DNA from: CAVUCH01 sp963739995
Lineage (GTDB): Bacteria; Acidobacteriota; Vicinamibacteria; Vicinamibacterales; JAENWD01
DNA: 64,000 nucleotides
Reading direction: 5' to 3'
Assembly: GCA_963739995.1 (NCBI GenBank)
Contig: CAVUCH010000024.1
Coordinates: forward strand, 1 to 64,000
In this document: one piece after another, positions 8,980 through 17,350 of the stretch
Numbering within the stretch: the first letter of the stretch is position 1
How the letters are laid out: each line of letters begins with the position of its first letter
Made by a program: the position numbers and the translations under genes
The notes under the pieces: generated by a model
Seen by the model: only the letters and a program-made list of their open reading frames with translations
Database searches by the model: none
What the model was told of the DNA's origin: nothing

Positions 8980-9409
8980 CGGCTGGCGATTCGCAGGTAT
9001 CGCACCAGCGTCGGGCAGACGTCTGCAACCGGTGATAGCGAAAACCGTGCCGGCCGTGCATTCCGGGTGAGCCCGCCGCCCGCGCTGGGCAAAAGGACCG
9101 TGCGACCCTTGCGCTGCAAACCGCGGTAGAGTAGTCCTCCCCGGCGCCTTCTGTCTGCCTGCGTCCAGACATCTTCCACAGCCGCCATCGGGCTCAAGGA
9201 AAACAGATCAGAAATCTCGGTCCGATGCTTGCCTCTAAATCTGCACCGCCCGACACGGTTCGGCGCTACACTTCGAGCGTCGCACCGGTCCCCTAGGGGC
9301 GGGACCTGCCAGCTTCCTTTCATCATCTTCCGTAGCGAGCATGCCGCGCGTGCCGCTTCGGATTGAGCTTTGCCAGCAACCGTCGTCCGGTGGTTACGCA
9401 ATTCGTCCT
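8980..9409. other. Gene-poor spacer with possible phosphodiesterase/sulfatase tail
   Basis: No convincing intact gene. On the minus strand two frames, if joined by a shift near 8990-9010, give VADVCPTLVRYLRIA followed by QLSDGSAVSI. This resembles the C-terminal end of alkaline-phosphatase-superfamily enzymes (sulfatases, type I phosphodiesterases). The match is short and weak. An inverted repeat lies at 9287-9306. Confidence 0.25.
9287..9306. repeat. Inverted repeat GGTCCC/GGGACC with inner CCCTAGGG
   Basis: Arms GGTCCC (9287-9292) and GGGACC (9301-9306) enclose the palindrome CCCTAGGG (9290-9297). It lies downstream of the minus-strand dehydrogenase gene ending at 9410. It could be a factor-independent terminator without a T tract, or a protein-binding site. 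Nothing beyond the symmetry supports a role. Confidence 0.45.
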
Positions 9410-11977
9410 CTACGGCTTTTTACCCTTCTGGTATGTCGCCGTATACGTAGTCGCGACCGCTGGAGCCACGATCGTGTGCGACTGTGCGCCACCATCGGAC
9501 CAGCTCACGAAGTAATGCCTCCCGCTCAGTACCTGCGGCGATGGTGCGCTGACCGAAACGGCCGATCCTACGATTACCGTGCGAGTGAAGGGTGCCGCCT
9601 GTCCCGTGACGCCAGCGACGAGCTGAAGCCCGGCTGGGCTCGACTGGAATGTGAGCTGAACCGTCTCAGGATCCAGCCGGACCGTCTCTCTCCGCTGCAA
9701 ACCGCTTGCGTCAGTCGCCGTGAGCGCTAATTCGAGGTATGACGGATACTCGTGATCCGGCGCCGAGAACGATCCACCATAGGTTCCGTCAAACCGCTGA
9801 ATCGTGTGACTATGACAATTGGACGGGCAGTGCTGCATGACCAAAGTCCAACTGAGCGCTGTGGCCGGGAGAGAGCCCTGTTCCGGGTCTGTGGCTGTCC
9901 CGGAAAAAGCGATGGTTTGGCCGACGCGCCACTTCAAGCTTGAGGTAGGCATCGTGATCGAGGGCACCGGCGGGTTGTTGTCCGCGCTGATCAGCACCGC
10001 AGCGACATCCGCGAAGTTCTGCGGATCACTGACACGCACCCGCGCAAGGTAGTCGCCGTTCTGAGTATAGGTGAACGTTGGCTGGGCCACAGTGGCGTCA
10101 TCGAACTCACCATCGCCGTCCAGATCCCACGCGAACGTCAACGCGCCTCCCTCCGGGTCGCGCGAATCTCTCGCGTCGAAGCTCACCGTGAGAGGCACCG
10201 ACCCGAACGTGGGCGACGCTTGAACGGTCGCCGTTGGCGGCAAGTTGCCGCTGACATAACGAATGCGATGTATCCGCTCGTCGTCGAAACCAGCGTAATA
10301 GATGTCGCCACCCGGTCCGCGGACCAGGAACACCGGGCCCCGCGCAGACGCCTTGACGGTGACCCGATTGTTCGGATTCGGCAGACCATTCGAGCCGGGC
10401 AGCATCGCCCAAATGCACTTCCGCGAGTAATCCGCAAAAAACAGTGCTCCGTCGTAGCTGTCCGGGTAGCTGCCGCCAGTGTAGAAGGCCAGACCGGCAA
10501 TTGACGAACTGCCTGTGGAGCAGGCTTCTCCCGACACCACGGTGCTGCTGTGGTTGTATGTAAAGTACGGCGCCAGGACCGGGGACGGACTCGTTGAGTA
10601 CAGAGTCTCACACACGGGCAGATTGTGAAGGTCGAACCCGCTCTGCCGAGCGCTACCTTCATAACACGGCCATCCGAAGTTCTCCACCGTCATATCTGCG
10701 CCGTCCACTACCCGGTTTATTTCCTCCCACTCCCTTGAACCGACGTCTCCGATCCACAGTTCGCGAGTGCCAGGCCTGATGGTGAAGCGGAATGGGTTCC
10801 GCAGGCCGTACGCGACGATGCGTCGTGCGTTCAGATCGCTGCTGCTGGCGAGCGGATTCATTGGAAAAGCGGCCCCTGAGCTGGGATCGATCCGGATGAT
10901 GGTGCCGTCCAAGGTCGCAGGATCCGCCGGGGTTCGCAAATCCTGGCTCCGTAGCGCGCCGGCTTCGTTGACGGGATCGCCACTAGGTGGGTCTCCGGGA
11001 GTTTGCCCGTAATCAGCGTAATTGAAGCTCGCGCCCTCACCACCGCTGGCGTACAAGGCGCCGTCGGGACCGAAGAACAACGTGCCGACCGAGTGGCTTG
11101 GAAACTGCTGATACCAATCGCCGATGAGAACCTGCTCATCGAAGAGATTCCCGTCTGTCAAATCGATCCGCGAAAGCCGGCCACTCACCACACAGCCGTT
11201 CGTCGTGGCACCAGGCGGATCCGGACAGGTATCGGCCGTGCCGTCCGTCGTAGCCCACCGCGGCGCCAGGCCGCCGATGACCGCGTTGTATGTGTACAAC
11301 ATGTACGCATACGGCGATGCTGGGAAAGTGGGGTCCAGGGCCATCCCGAGCAGGCCACGGTCCCAGTAGTTGTGAACCTGCGTGCGCAGATCCGCCACGA
11401 TGGTGGGCGTCGCGTCCTGCACGGTGTCAAACACCTTGATCAGGCCGCTTTTCTCAGCGACGAACACACGCGCGTCCGAGGCGAATGCGACCACCATGGG
11501 ATCAAGCAGCCCAGTGAACGGCATCGTGGTGTCTTCGAAACCGGCGGTCGTCGTGAACACCCAGGTCGCTGTCGACATGACATTGCCCGCGAGGTCTTGA
11601 GCATTGCGCACCGTAACCGTGTATGTCCGCGCGCCGACGAGGTCGAGAGTAGGGTTGAGGGTTGCGGTGGCTGTTGCGGCGTCGTACGAAACAGTCGATG
11701 GGACGGCCACGTTGGCGGAATCTGTTAGCACCATCGAAATCGACGTGCCCAGCACGGGTTCGCTGAACACTGCTTGCACATCGATTACCGTCGAGACCCC
11801 GGTCGCGTTTGCGGGCGGCGTCGCGACGACGACGGTTGGAGGCTCTGTGTCGGCGGTCTGTGCGGGCAGCCGGGACCCAAGGCCCTGGCCAGCAATCATA
11901 GCCAGAGTCATCCAAACCAAAACAGCCAGGCTCGCGGGGCGCAAGACCGGCGCAAGCCCTCTTTTGGTTTCTCTCAT
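9410..11977 (-). CDS. Secreted PQQ-dependent glucose/sorbosone dehydrogenase-like protein with Ig-like and PKD domains
   Basis: Extracytoplasmic sugar dehydrogenase candidate, 855 aa. The start at 11977 is chosen because GGAGGT lies 6 bases upstream and a signal peptide follows (hydrophobic LAVLVWMTLAMIAG, then a cut after RLPAQ). Domains in order: a Big_5-type Ig domain (about 40-140); a GSDH beta-propeller (about 150-560) with IIRIDPSSG, YGLRNPFRF and WIGDVGSREWEEINR; a PKD domain (about 570-650) with AWDLDGDGEFDD; and C-terminal Ig-like segments ending in a region rich in Val and Ser. Members oxidise aldose sugars with PQQ, though many homologues of this size have unknown substrates. The gene stands alone on its strand. 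The longest frame extends to 12157, but that extension is not secretory. Confidence 0.85.
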   Translation of the reverse strand: MRETKRGLAPVLRPASLAVLVWMTLAMIAGQGLGSRLPAQTADTEPPTVVVATPPANATGVSTVIDVQAVFSEPVLGTSISMVLTDSANVAVPSTVSYDAATATATLNPTLDLVGARTYTVTVRNAQDLAGNVMSTATWVFTTTAGFEDTTMPFTGLLDPMVVAFASDARVFVAEKSGLIKVFDTVQDATPTIVADLRTQVHNYWDRGLLGMALDPTFPASPYAYMLYTYNAVIGGLAPRWATTDGTADTCPDPPGATTNGCVVSGRLSRIDLTDGNLFDEQVLIGDWYQQFPSHSVGTLFFGPDGALYASGGEGASFNYADYGQTPGDPPSGDPVNEAGALRSQDLRTPADPATLDGTIIRIDPSSGAAFPMNPLASSSDLNARRIVAYGLRNPFRFTIRPGTRELWIGDVGSREWEEINRVVDGADMTVENFGWPCYEGSARQSGFDLHNLPVCETLYSTSPSPVLAPYFTYNHSSTVVSGEACSTGSSSIAGLAFYTGGSYPDSYDGALFFADYSRKCIWAMLPGSNGLPNPNNRVTVKASARGPVFLVRGPGGDIYYAGFDDERIHRIRYVSGNLPPTATVQASPTFGSVPLTVSFDARDSRDPEGGALTFAWDLDGDGEFDDATVAQPTFTYTQNGDYLARVRVSDPQNFADVAAVLISADNNPPVPSITMPTSSLKWRVGQTIAFSGTATDPEQGSLPATALSWTLVMQHCPSNCHSHTIQRFDGTYGGSFSAPDHEYPSYLELALTATDASGLQRRETVRLDPETVQLTFQSSPAGLQLVAGVTGQAAPFTRTVIVGSAVSVSAPSPQVLSGRHYFVSWSDGGAQSHTIVAPAVATTYTATYQKGKKP

Positions 11978-12831
11978 GTAACCTCCCGACCTCAGCGAGC
12001 CGCGAGATTTACCGGGTTCCGATGAAACGTGACTGCAACCCAGGCCCGTAGTGAGCAGACACGCATCAGAAGCGGTCACAGAGCCGCCGTCAGCAGGGTC
12101 CGCCGCGGTGCTCGGCTTGACGGGGATTGCCTGAGCAGCCCGAACACACGGCCACATCGCGACTCCTCGTGACGAGCAATGGCGACCGAACCGGCGTGCC
12201 TTACGTTATTGCGATAACCGGAGCCGAAGGTGCCGGTGTATACCACACGGGAAGAAGATGACGCCAGCGCTTTTCAACAAACGCCTGAGGTGTCGGTGCT
12301 GCTGGTGGGAGACTGAGCACGTCAGCTGGGCAAACAGCCGACGGCCTGCCGAGCACTCTCACACACTGCCTTCAGTCCGGTCGGCCTCTGAACTGAGGAG
12401 GTCGACTGACGATGACGAGACGCCGCGACGACGGCTACGCAGGATCTGGGCGTGCCGCTCGTGGACAACCGCGAGATGCGATCACCCCTGCTATTTCAGC
12501 CACAAGGCCAAGAGCCGCTCGCGTGTCCAATCACCACGCATTCGGCCGCTGCCATCGGGCAGGCGGTCACGTCAACCAAGAAGGGCTGGGAGAGCACCGT
12601 GCCGCGGGCACACGGTCACGAGCCCGTCTGGACCGAGACTGGCGGGCTATCGGCTGAGTCGCGCGCCGCGCTGCGGCAGATCGATGTGAACTTCCGACTT
12701 GAGACATGAACGGGCGGGAATAAAGGTCGCTGCCCGGGACAGGCCAGCCTGAGGCCAGACAAGCCCATAGCCAGCAGACTGCCGCCTGAACGGTAGAGGC
12801 GCCGACCCGTCCTGCCTATAATTGGGGGTTC
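11978..12831. other. 854-bp intergenic region without a recognisable gene
   Basis: Short open frames exist on both strands (for example 12258-12689 and 12452-12709 plus) but none matches a family I recognise. The last 80 codons of the 12452 frame (VWTETGG, LRQIDVNFRL at the end) have the look of a protein C-terminus and may be a remnant. A TATAAT box at 12817 belongs to the next gene. Confidence 0.4.
12817..12822 (+). promoter_or_regulatory. TATAAT -10 box, leaderless-type promoter of the DUF1015 gene
   Basis: A perfect TATAAT lies 9 nt before the ATG at 12832, which would place the transcription start about 3 nt upstream of the start codon. No Shine-Dalgarno and no -35 match are present at the expected places. 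Confidence 0.5.
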
Positions 12832-14055
12832 ATGGCTGCCCTCCACCCGTTCCGCGCCCTGCGTCCGACGCCCGAACGGGCCGCGGCCGTCGCTGCCGTT
12901 CCCTACGACGTCGTCAACACCGACGAGGCGCGGGAGCTGGCTGCCGCGAATCCGTTCAGTTTTCTGCATGTCTCTCGTGCCGAGATCGATCTTCCGGCCG
13001 ACACCCACCCGTACGCGGATGCCGTATACGCGACGGCGGCCCGCAACTTCGAACGGCTGCGGCAACAGGCGCCGCTCGTCCTGGACGAGACACCGCGCGT
13101 GTACCTGTACAAGCTGCGCATGGGCGCGCACGAGCAGACCGGCGTGGCCGGATGCTTCTCGGTCGACGAGTACGAGCGCGACATCATCCGCAAACACGAG
13201 CGCACGCGTAAGGACAAGGAGGACGACCGCACCCGGCACATTGTCGATCTGCGCGCGCAGACCGGACCGGTGTTCCTCACCTATCCCACCTCGGGCGCCG
13301 TCGACACCGTCGCGGCGCGGGTGGCGGGCAGCGCGCCGCTGTTCGACTTCACGGCACCGGACGGCGTGCAGCACACCGTGTGGCCCGTGCCGGATTGCGA
13401 CGGAGCGGCGCTGGTGGCGGCCTTCGAGGCGATTCCCCTCCTGTACATCGCCGACGGCCATCACCGCGCCGCAAGCGCGATGCGTGCGCGCCAGGCGCTG
13501 CGCGGGCGGGCAGCCGGCGGCTCTGCCGCCGAAGCCGACACGTTCCTCGCCGTGGCGTTCCCGAGCGACCAGGCGCAGATCCTGCCCTACCACCGCGTGG
13601 TAAAGGACCTGGCCGGCCACTCGTCGGCGTCGTTGCTGGAGGCATTGGGCGCGCGGGTGCGCGTCCGTCCCGGCGGCGAGGCGCCCGCCGGGGCCGGCGA
13701 AGTCGCGATGTACCTGGCGGGCGGGTGGCACGCGCTCACACTCGCGCCCGCTTCGCCAGGCGCCGCGCCGGCCGATCATCTCGACGTCGCGCGCCTTCAC
13801 GACCAGGTGCTCGCGCCCCTGCTGCAGGTCGGCGACGTACGCGTAGACAAGCGCATCGACTTCGTGGGAGGGATCCGGGGATCCCGTGCGCTCGCCCGGC
13901 TCGTAGATGAGGGCCAGGCTGCCATCGCATTCGCCATGCACGCGGTGAGCATCGGCGACCTGATGGCTATCGCCGACGCGGGCGGCATCATGCCGCCGAA
14001 ATCCACCTGGTTCGAGCCGAAGCTGCGGGACGGACTCCTCAGCCATGTCATCTGA
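12832..14055 (+). CDS. DUF1015 family protein (COG4198), serine-cluster associated
   Basis: Conserved protein of 407 aa covering the whole DUF1015 family length. N-terminal landmarks are PFRALRPTPE and VPYDVVNTDEA; then SVDEYERDIIRKHE. The central ADGHHRAAS (Asp208-Gly209-His210-His211-Arg212) is the most distinctive motif. The biochemical role is not established to my knowledge. It is the first gene of a same-strand block with serA and serC, and the block has no phosphoserine phosphatase gene. DGHHR also occurs in the ParB-like free-serine kinases SerK and SbnI. A role in phosphoserine metabolism (kinase or phosphatase) is therefore a reasonable inference, no more. It starts immediately after a TATAAT box, so translation may be leaderless. 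Confidence 0.85.
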   Translation: MAALHPFRALRPTPERAAAVAAVPYDVVNTDEARELAAANPFSFLHVSRAEIDLPADTHPYADAVYATAARNFERLRQQAPLVLDETPRVYLYKLRMGAHEQTGVAGCFSVDEYERDIIRKHERTRKDKEDDRTRHIVDLRAQTGPVFLTYPTSGAVDTVAARVAGSAPLFDFTAPDGVQHTVWPVPDCDGAALVAAFEAIPLLYIADGHHRAASAMRARQALRGRAAGGSAAEADTFLAVAFPSDQAQILPYHRVVKDLAGHSSASLLEALGARVRVRPGGEAPAGAGEVAMYLAGGWHALTLAPASPGAAPADHLDVARLHDQVLAPLLQVGDVRVDKRIDFVGGIRGSRALARLVDEGQAAIAFAMHAVSIGDLMAIADAGGIMPPKSTWFEPKLRDGLLSHVI

Positions 14056-14098
14056 CGCAAGCCGTCGGGAGGCTGACCGTGGACCTGGAGCTCGTAGT

Positions 14099-14140
14099 CC
14101 GTCCGCAGCCCGTCGCCCGTAGCCCGTAGCCCGTAACCCA
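14099..14140. repeat. Degenerate heptanucleotide repeat array (GTAGCCC-type)
   Basis: About six 7-base units in the 100-bp spacer between the DUF1015 gene and serA: TCCGTCC, GCAGCCC, GTCGCCC, GTAGCCC, GTAGCCC, GTAACCC. The strict period of 7 with drifting sequence resembles the short tandemly repeated (STRR) elements known from cyanobacteria. Two other spacers in the window carry different heptamers. Confidence 0.7.
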
Positions 14141-14155
14141 GAACGTAAGTTCCCA

Positions 14156-15394
14156 ATGAAAGTCCTTGTCGCCGACCAGTTCGAACAAAGCGGTCTCGAC
14201 GGCCTGCGCGCCGCCGGGTGCGAGGTCGTCCATGACGCCGCCCTCAAGGACGAGGCGCTGACGGCGGCGCTGGGTGACACGAGGGCGCAGGTGCTCGTGG
14301 TCCGGTCGACCAAGGTCACGGCCGCGATGATGGACGCCGGCCAGCTCTCGCTCATCGTGCGGGCAGGTGCCGGCTACAACACGATCGATGTGGCTCACGC
14401 GTCGACGCGCGGCATCTACGTTTCGAACTGTCCCGGAAAGAATGCGATAGCCGTGGCGGAGCTCGCGTTCGGACTCATCCTCGCCATCGATCGGCGCATT
14501 CCCGATAACGTGGCCGCGCTGCGTGCGGCGACGTGGAACAAGAAGGAGTTCTCAGCCGCCGCTGGCGTCTACGGGAAGACGCTGGGGCTCCTGGGCTTCG
14601 GCAGCATCGGGCAGGAGCTCGCCCGGCGCGCCCAGGCGTTCGGACTGAACCTTCTGATCTGGTCGCGCCGCTTCGAGCAGGAGTCTCCAGCGGATCTCGC
14701 CGTGTTTGGCCTGGACCCGTCGAGCCGGTCGTCCAGTGTGACCATCGCGCGCTCGCCCGAGGAGGTCGCCGAGGGGGCCGACATCCTCAGCGTGCACGTG
14801 TCGCTCGCGCCCGAGACGAGGGGGTTGGTCGGCGCGGACATCCTGGGTCGACTGAAGCCGGGCGCCATGTTCATCAACACCGCGCGCGCCGAAGTGGTGG
14901 ACTACGACGCACTCGAGGCGGCCGTTCGCGGGCGTGGCCTGCGCGTCGGACTCGACGTGTTCAGGAGCGAACCGGCGGGGGGGACCGGGAATTACAGCGA
15001 CCCGCTGGTGCAGGCGCCCCGCGTATACGGCACGCACCACATCGGGGCCTCGACCGAGCAGGCGCAGGAGGCCATCGCAGCGGAGACGGTCCGCATCGTG
15101 CGCTCCTTCAAGGAAACGGGGCAGGTCCCGAACGTGGTGAACCTGGCGAGGCGCACCCCCGCGACGCACCGTCTTGTCGTGCGGCATCACAACCGCCGCG
15201 GCGTCCTCGCGCACGTGTTCGAACATCTGCGGGCGGCGCAGATCAACGTGGAAGAGACGCAGAACATCATTTTCGAGGGCGCGCATGCCGCAGTTGCCCG
15301 CATCGACCTCGATCGCGCCCCGGCTGACGATGTCGTGAGGCAGATCGAGTCGGGCAACAACGACATCATCAGCGTGCAGGTGGTCGCTATCTGA
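14156..15394 (+). CDS. serA: D-3-phosphoglycerate dehydrogenase
   Basis: First step of serine synthesis: oxidises 3-phosphoglycerate to 3-phosphohydroxypyruvate with NAD, in the cytoplasm. The protein has 412 aa. The substrate-binding lobe carries RAGAGYNTID, the nucleotide-binding lobe GLLGFGSIGQ (about residues 140-149), and the catalytic loops INTARAEVVD and the GTHHIGAST His. The last 75 residues form an ACT domain (HRLVVRHHNRRGVLAHV), the usual serine-feedback site, so allosteric control is likely. Length and layout match short-form enzymes with one ACT domain. It lies 100 bp after DUF1015 and 184 bp before serC, all on one strand. Confidence 0.95.
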   Translation: MKVLVADQFEQSGLDGLRAAGCEVVHDAALKDEALTAALGDTRAQVLVVRSTKVTAAMMDAGQLSLIVRAGAGYNTIDVAHASTRGIYVSNCPGKNAIAVAELAFGLILAIDRRIPDNVAALRAATWNKKEFSAAAGVYGKTLGLLGFGSIGQELARRAQAFGLNLLIWSRRFEQESPADLAVFGLDPSSRSSSVTIARSPEEVAEGADILSVHVSLAPETRGLVGADILGRLKPGAMFINTARAEVVDYDALEAAVRGRGLRVGLDVFRSEPAGGTGNYSDPLVQAPRVYGTHHIGASTEQAQEAIAAETVRIVRSFKETGQVPNVVNLARRTPATHRLVVRHHNRRGVLAHVFEHLRAAQINVEETQNIIFEGAHAAVARIDLDRAPADDVVRQIESGNNDIISVQVVAI

Positions 15395-15395
15395 C

Positions 15396-15430
15396 GAATG
15401 CCCGATGCAGAATGCAGAATGCGGAAGAGC
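15396..15430. repeat. Degenerate heptanucleotide repeat array (GAATGCA-type)
   Basis: Five 7-base units directly after the serA stop: GAATGCC, CGATGCA, GAATGCA, GAATGCG, GAAGAGC. Same period as the arrays at 14099 and 31777 but a different unit. Confidence 0.65.
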
Positions 15431-15436
15431 GATCAT

Positions 15437-15460
15437 CGACGGCCCGAGCGGACTCAGGCC
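15437..15460. repeat. Dispersed hairpin repeat, copy A
   Basis: The sequence GACGGCCCGAGCGGACTC followed by AGGCC recurs at 26481-26503 with one mismatch. It forms a stem GGCCCGAG/CTC(A)GGCC around the loop CGGA. It lies in the serA-serC spacer. Confidence 0.6.
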
Positions 15461-15578
15461 TCCACAGCGTCGGCTCACGCGCCGCCGGGCAGAAGACGAC
15501 TTGACATTGACGCTTCAGTGCTGACAACCGATTACTGATTCGATAACTGAACGTCTCTCTCATACCGAGGTCACTCAC

Positions 15579-16670
15579 ATGCCAACCGTTACGCGTATTC
15601 TGAATTTCTCGTCCGGTCCCGCGGTGCTGCCCGTTCCGGTGCTCGAGCAGGTGCAGCGCGATCTGCTCGCCCTGCCCGGCGTCGGCATGTCGGTCATGGA
15701 GATCAGCCACCGGTCCTCCACCTTCGAAAGCATCCTCCAGAAGGCAGAGAGCGACATCCGGGCGCTCGCGAATATCCCGGCGAACTACAAGGTCCTCTTT
15801 CTCCAGGGCGGCGCGACGCTGCAGTTCTCCATGGTGCCGCTCAACCTGCTCACCGAGGGCGGCACCGCCGACTACCTCATGACCGGGACGTGGGCGGACA
15901 AGGCGGCCAAGGAAGCGCGCCGGGTCGGGAGGGTGAACGAGACCGGTTCGACGAAGGCCGACAACTACAATCGCATCCCGGAACCTGCCGAGTACACGCT
16001 CACGCCCGGCGCCGCCTACGTGCATCTCACCTCGAACAACACGATCGAAGGCACGCAGTGGAAGACGCTGCCGGCGGCCGGCGACTCGCCGCTCGTCAGC
16101 GATGCGTCATCCGACATCTTCAGCGGTCCGATCGACGTGGCGAAGTACGGCCTGATCTATGCGGGCGCCCAGAAGAACCTGGGGCCGTCCGGAGTGACGC
16201 TCGTCATCGTTCGAGAGGACCTGCTGGCGCGCTCGAGCAAGTCGCTGCACACGATGCTGAACTACGCCGTCCATGCGGAAAACGGATCCCTCTACAACAC
16301 GCCCCCCGCCTTTGGCATCTACGTGCTGGGCCTGGTCGTGGACTGGCTGCGCGCGCAGGGCGGTCTCGACGCCATGGCGGCGATCAATAGCCGCAAAGCG
16401 GGCAAGCTGTACGCGGAGCTGGATCGAACCGGCTTCTGGAGACCGACCGCCCGGAAGGACAGCCGCAGCCTGATGAACGTGACCTTCCGACTCGTCAACG
16501 AGGATCTCGAGAAGGCGTTCGTGAAGGAATCCACCGCCGCGGGGCTGGACGGTCTCAAGGGGCACCGCTCTGTCGGCGGCATGCGCGCGTCCATCTACAA
16601 CGCGTTCCCCGAGCGCGGCGTGGATACTCTCATCGAGTTCATGCGCGAGTTCGAACGCCGCAACGGCTGA
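15579..16670 (+). CDS. serC: Phosphoserine aminotransferase
   Basis: PLP enzyme converting 3-phosphohydroxypyruvate and glutamate to phosphoserine and 2-oxoglutarate, cytoplasmic. The 363-aa length is typical. The N-terminus reads LNFSSGPAVLP, followed by MSVMEISHRS and QGGATLQFSM (phosphate and PLP cup). The PLP lysine is in YAGAQKNLGPSG near residue 197, and the C-terminus has GHRSVGGMRASIYNA, the substrate-binding signature. GAGG 9 bases upstream of the ATG supports the start. It completes the serA-serC pair. No serB homologue is visible nearby. Confidence 0.95.
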   Translation: MPTVTRILNFSSGPAVLPVPVLEQVQRDLLALPGVGMSVMEISHRSSTFESILQKAESDIRALANIPANYKVLFLQGGATLQFSMVPLNLLTEGGTADYLMTGTWADKAAKEARRVGRVNETGSTKADNYNRIPEPAEYTLTPGAAYVHLTSNNTIEGTQWKTLPAAGDSPLVSDASSDIFSGPIDVAKYGLIYAGAQKNLGPSGVTLVIVREDLLARSSKSLHTMLNYAVHAENGSLYNTPPAFGIYVLGLVVDWLRAQGGLDAMAAINSRKAGKLYAELDRTGFWRPTARKDSRSLMNVTFRLVNEDLEKAFVKESTAAGLDGLKGHRSVGGMRASIYNAFPERGVDTLIEFMREFERRNG

Positions 16671-16680
16671 TGGTCACCAC

Positions 16681-17292
16681 ATGAAACTGGATCCGCGAGT
16701 TGTCGCGATCGCCAAACAGTTCGAACCAGGGCTGCCGCTCGCCAACTGGACCGACGACAACAGGCGCGCGTGGGTGATGCAGGTGATCGAGCAGGTCGTG
16801 TTCCGGTTTCCCGATGGAGGATGGGGCGCCAAACGGGCCAGTCCGCGCCGGCCGCTGTCGAAGAATGCGATCGCTCTCAAACGCGACGGCCACGTGTGGG
16901 CGTTCGATCTCGTGAACGACAGCACGAAGACCGTCAACAACAAGGTGGAAGGCGTCCTGATCGACGATCAGGTGTTCGTCCCTGTAGCAGGAAAGGACCA
17001 CCTTGGGATGCCCACACCCGTTGCAGGTGCGGATGCCTCCTCGCCAGCCGCGACAGACGATGATGAGGCGAACCCGTTGGGCAGACTCGCGGATGTCGAG
17101 GCCGTCCTCGAAGGCTTGCGCGCAATTACGGCCACTCTCAGCGATCTGTCCGCACGCATGACTCGTCTCGAGGAGGCGTCGAGCGTCGGCCGGTCGGACC
17201 TGGACGCGCTGAAGCGGAGCGTTGAGCAGATTGCCGCGGGCGTATCAGCGCCCGCCTCGACGCGGAGCAAGGGGAGCGTTCCGGGCAAGTAG
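16681..17292 (+). CDS. Hypothetical protein with C-terminal coiled coil
   Basis: Protein of 203 aa I do not recognise. Residues 1-105 look like a small folded domain rich in Trp and Val (LANWTDDNRRAWVMQVIEQV, then HVWAFDLVNDSTKTVNNKV). Residues 106-135 are a flexible Ala/Ser/Asp linker, and 136-190 are heptad-like (LADVEAVLEGLRAIT, LSDLSARMTRLEE), predicted coiled coil. No signal peptide or membrane helix. The ATG lies 8 bp after the serC stop, so it is likely co-transcribed with the serine genes. A structural or regulatory partner role is possible but unsupported. Confidence 0.75.
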   Translation: MKLDPRVVAIAKQFEPGLPLANWTDDNRRAWVMQVIEQVVFRFPDGGWGAKRASPRRPLSKNAIALKRDGHVWAFDLVNDSTKTVNNKVEGVLIDDQVFVPVAGKDHLGMPTPVAGADASSPAATDDDEANPLGRLADVEAVLEGLRAITATLSDLSARMTRLEEASSVGRSDLDALKRSVEQIAAGVSAPASTRSKGSVPGK

Positions 17293-17350
17293 TCGCGCCT
17301 GCGTGACACCTTTGTCTGAGGCGGCAACCCACGCCACGATCTCCGCGGCG

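Noticed and set aside
8895..9401. 168-codon minus-strand ORF
   Set aside because: Not supported as a whole; only a short possible phosphodiesterase tail is seen, listed as a weak observation.
12258..12709. Small plus-strand ORFs (12258-12689, 12452-12709)
   Set aside because: No ribosome site or family match; codon content is like the non-coding frames.
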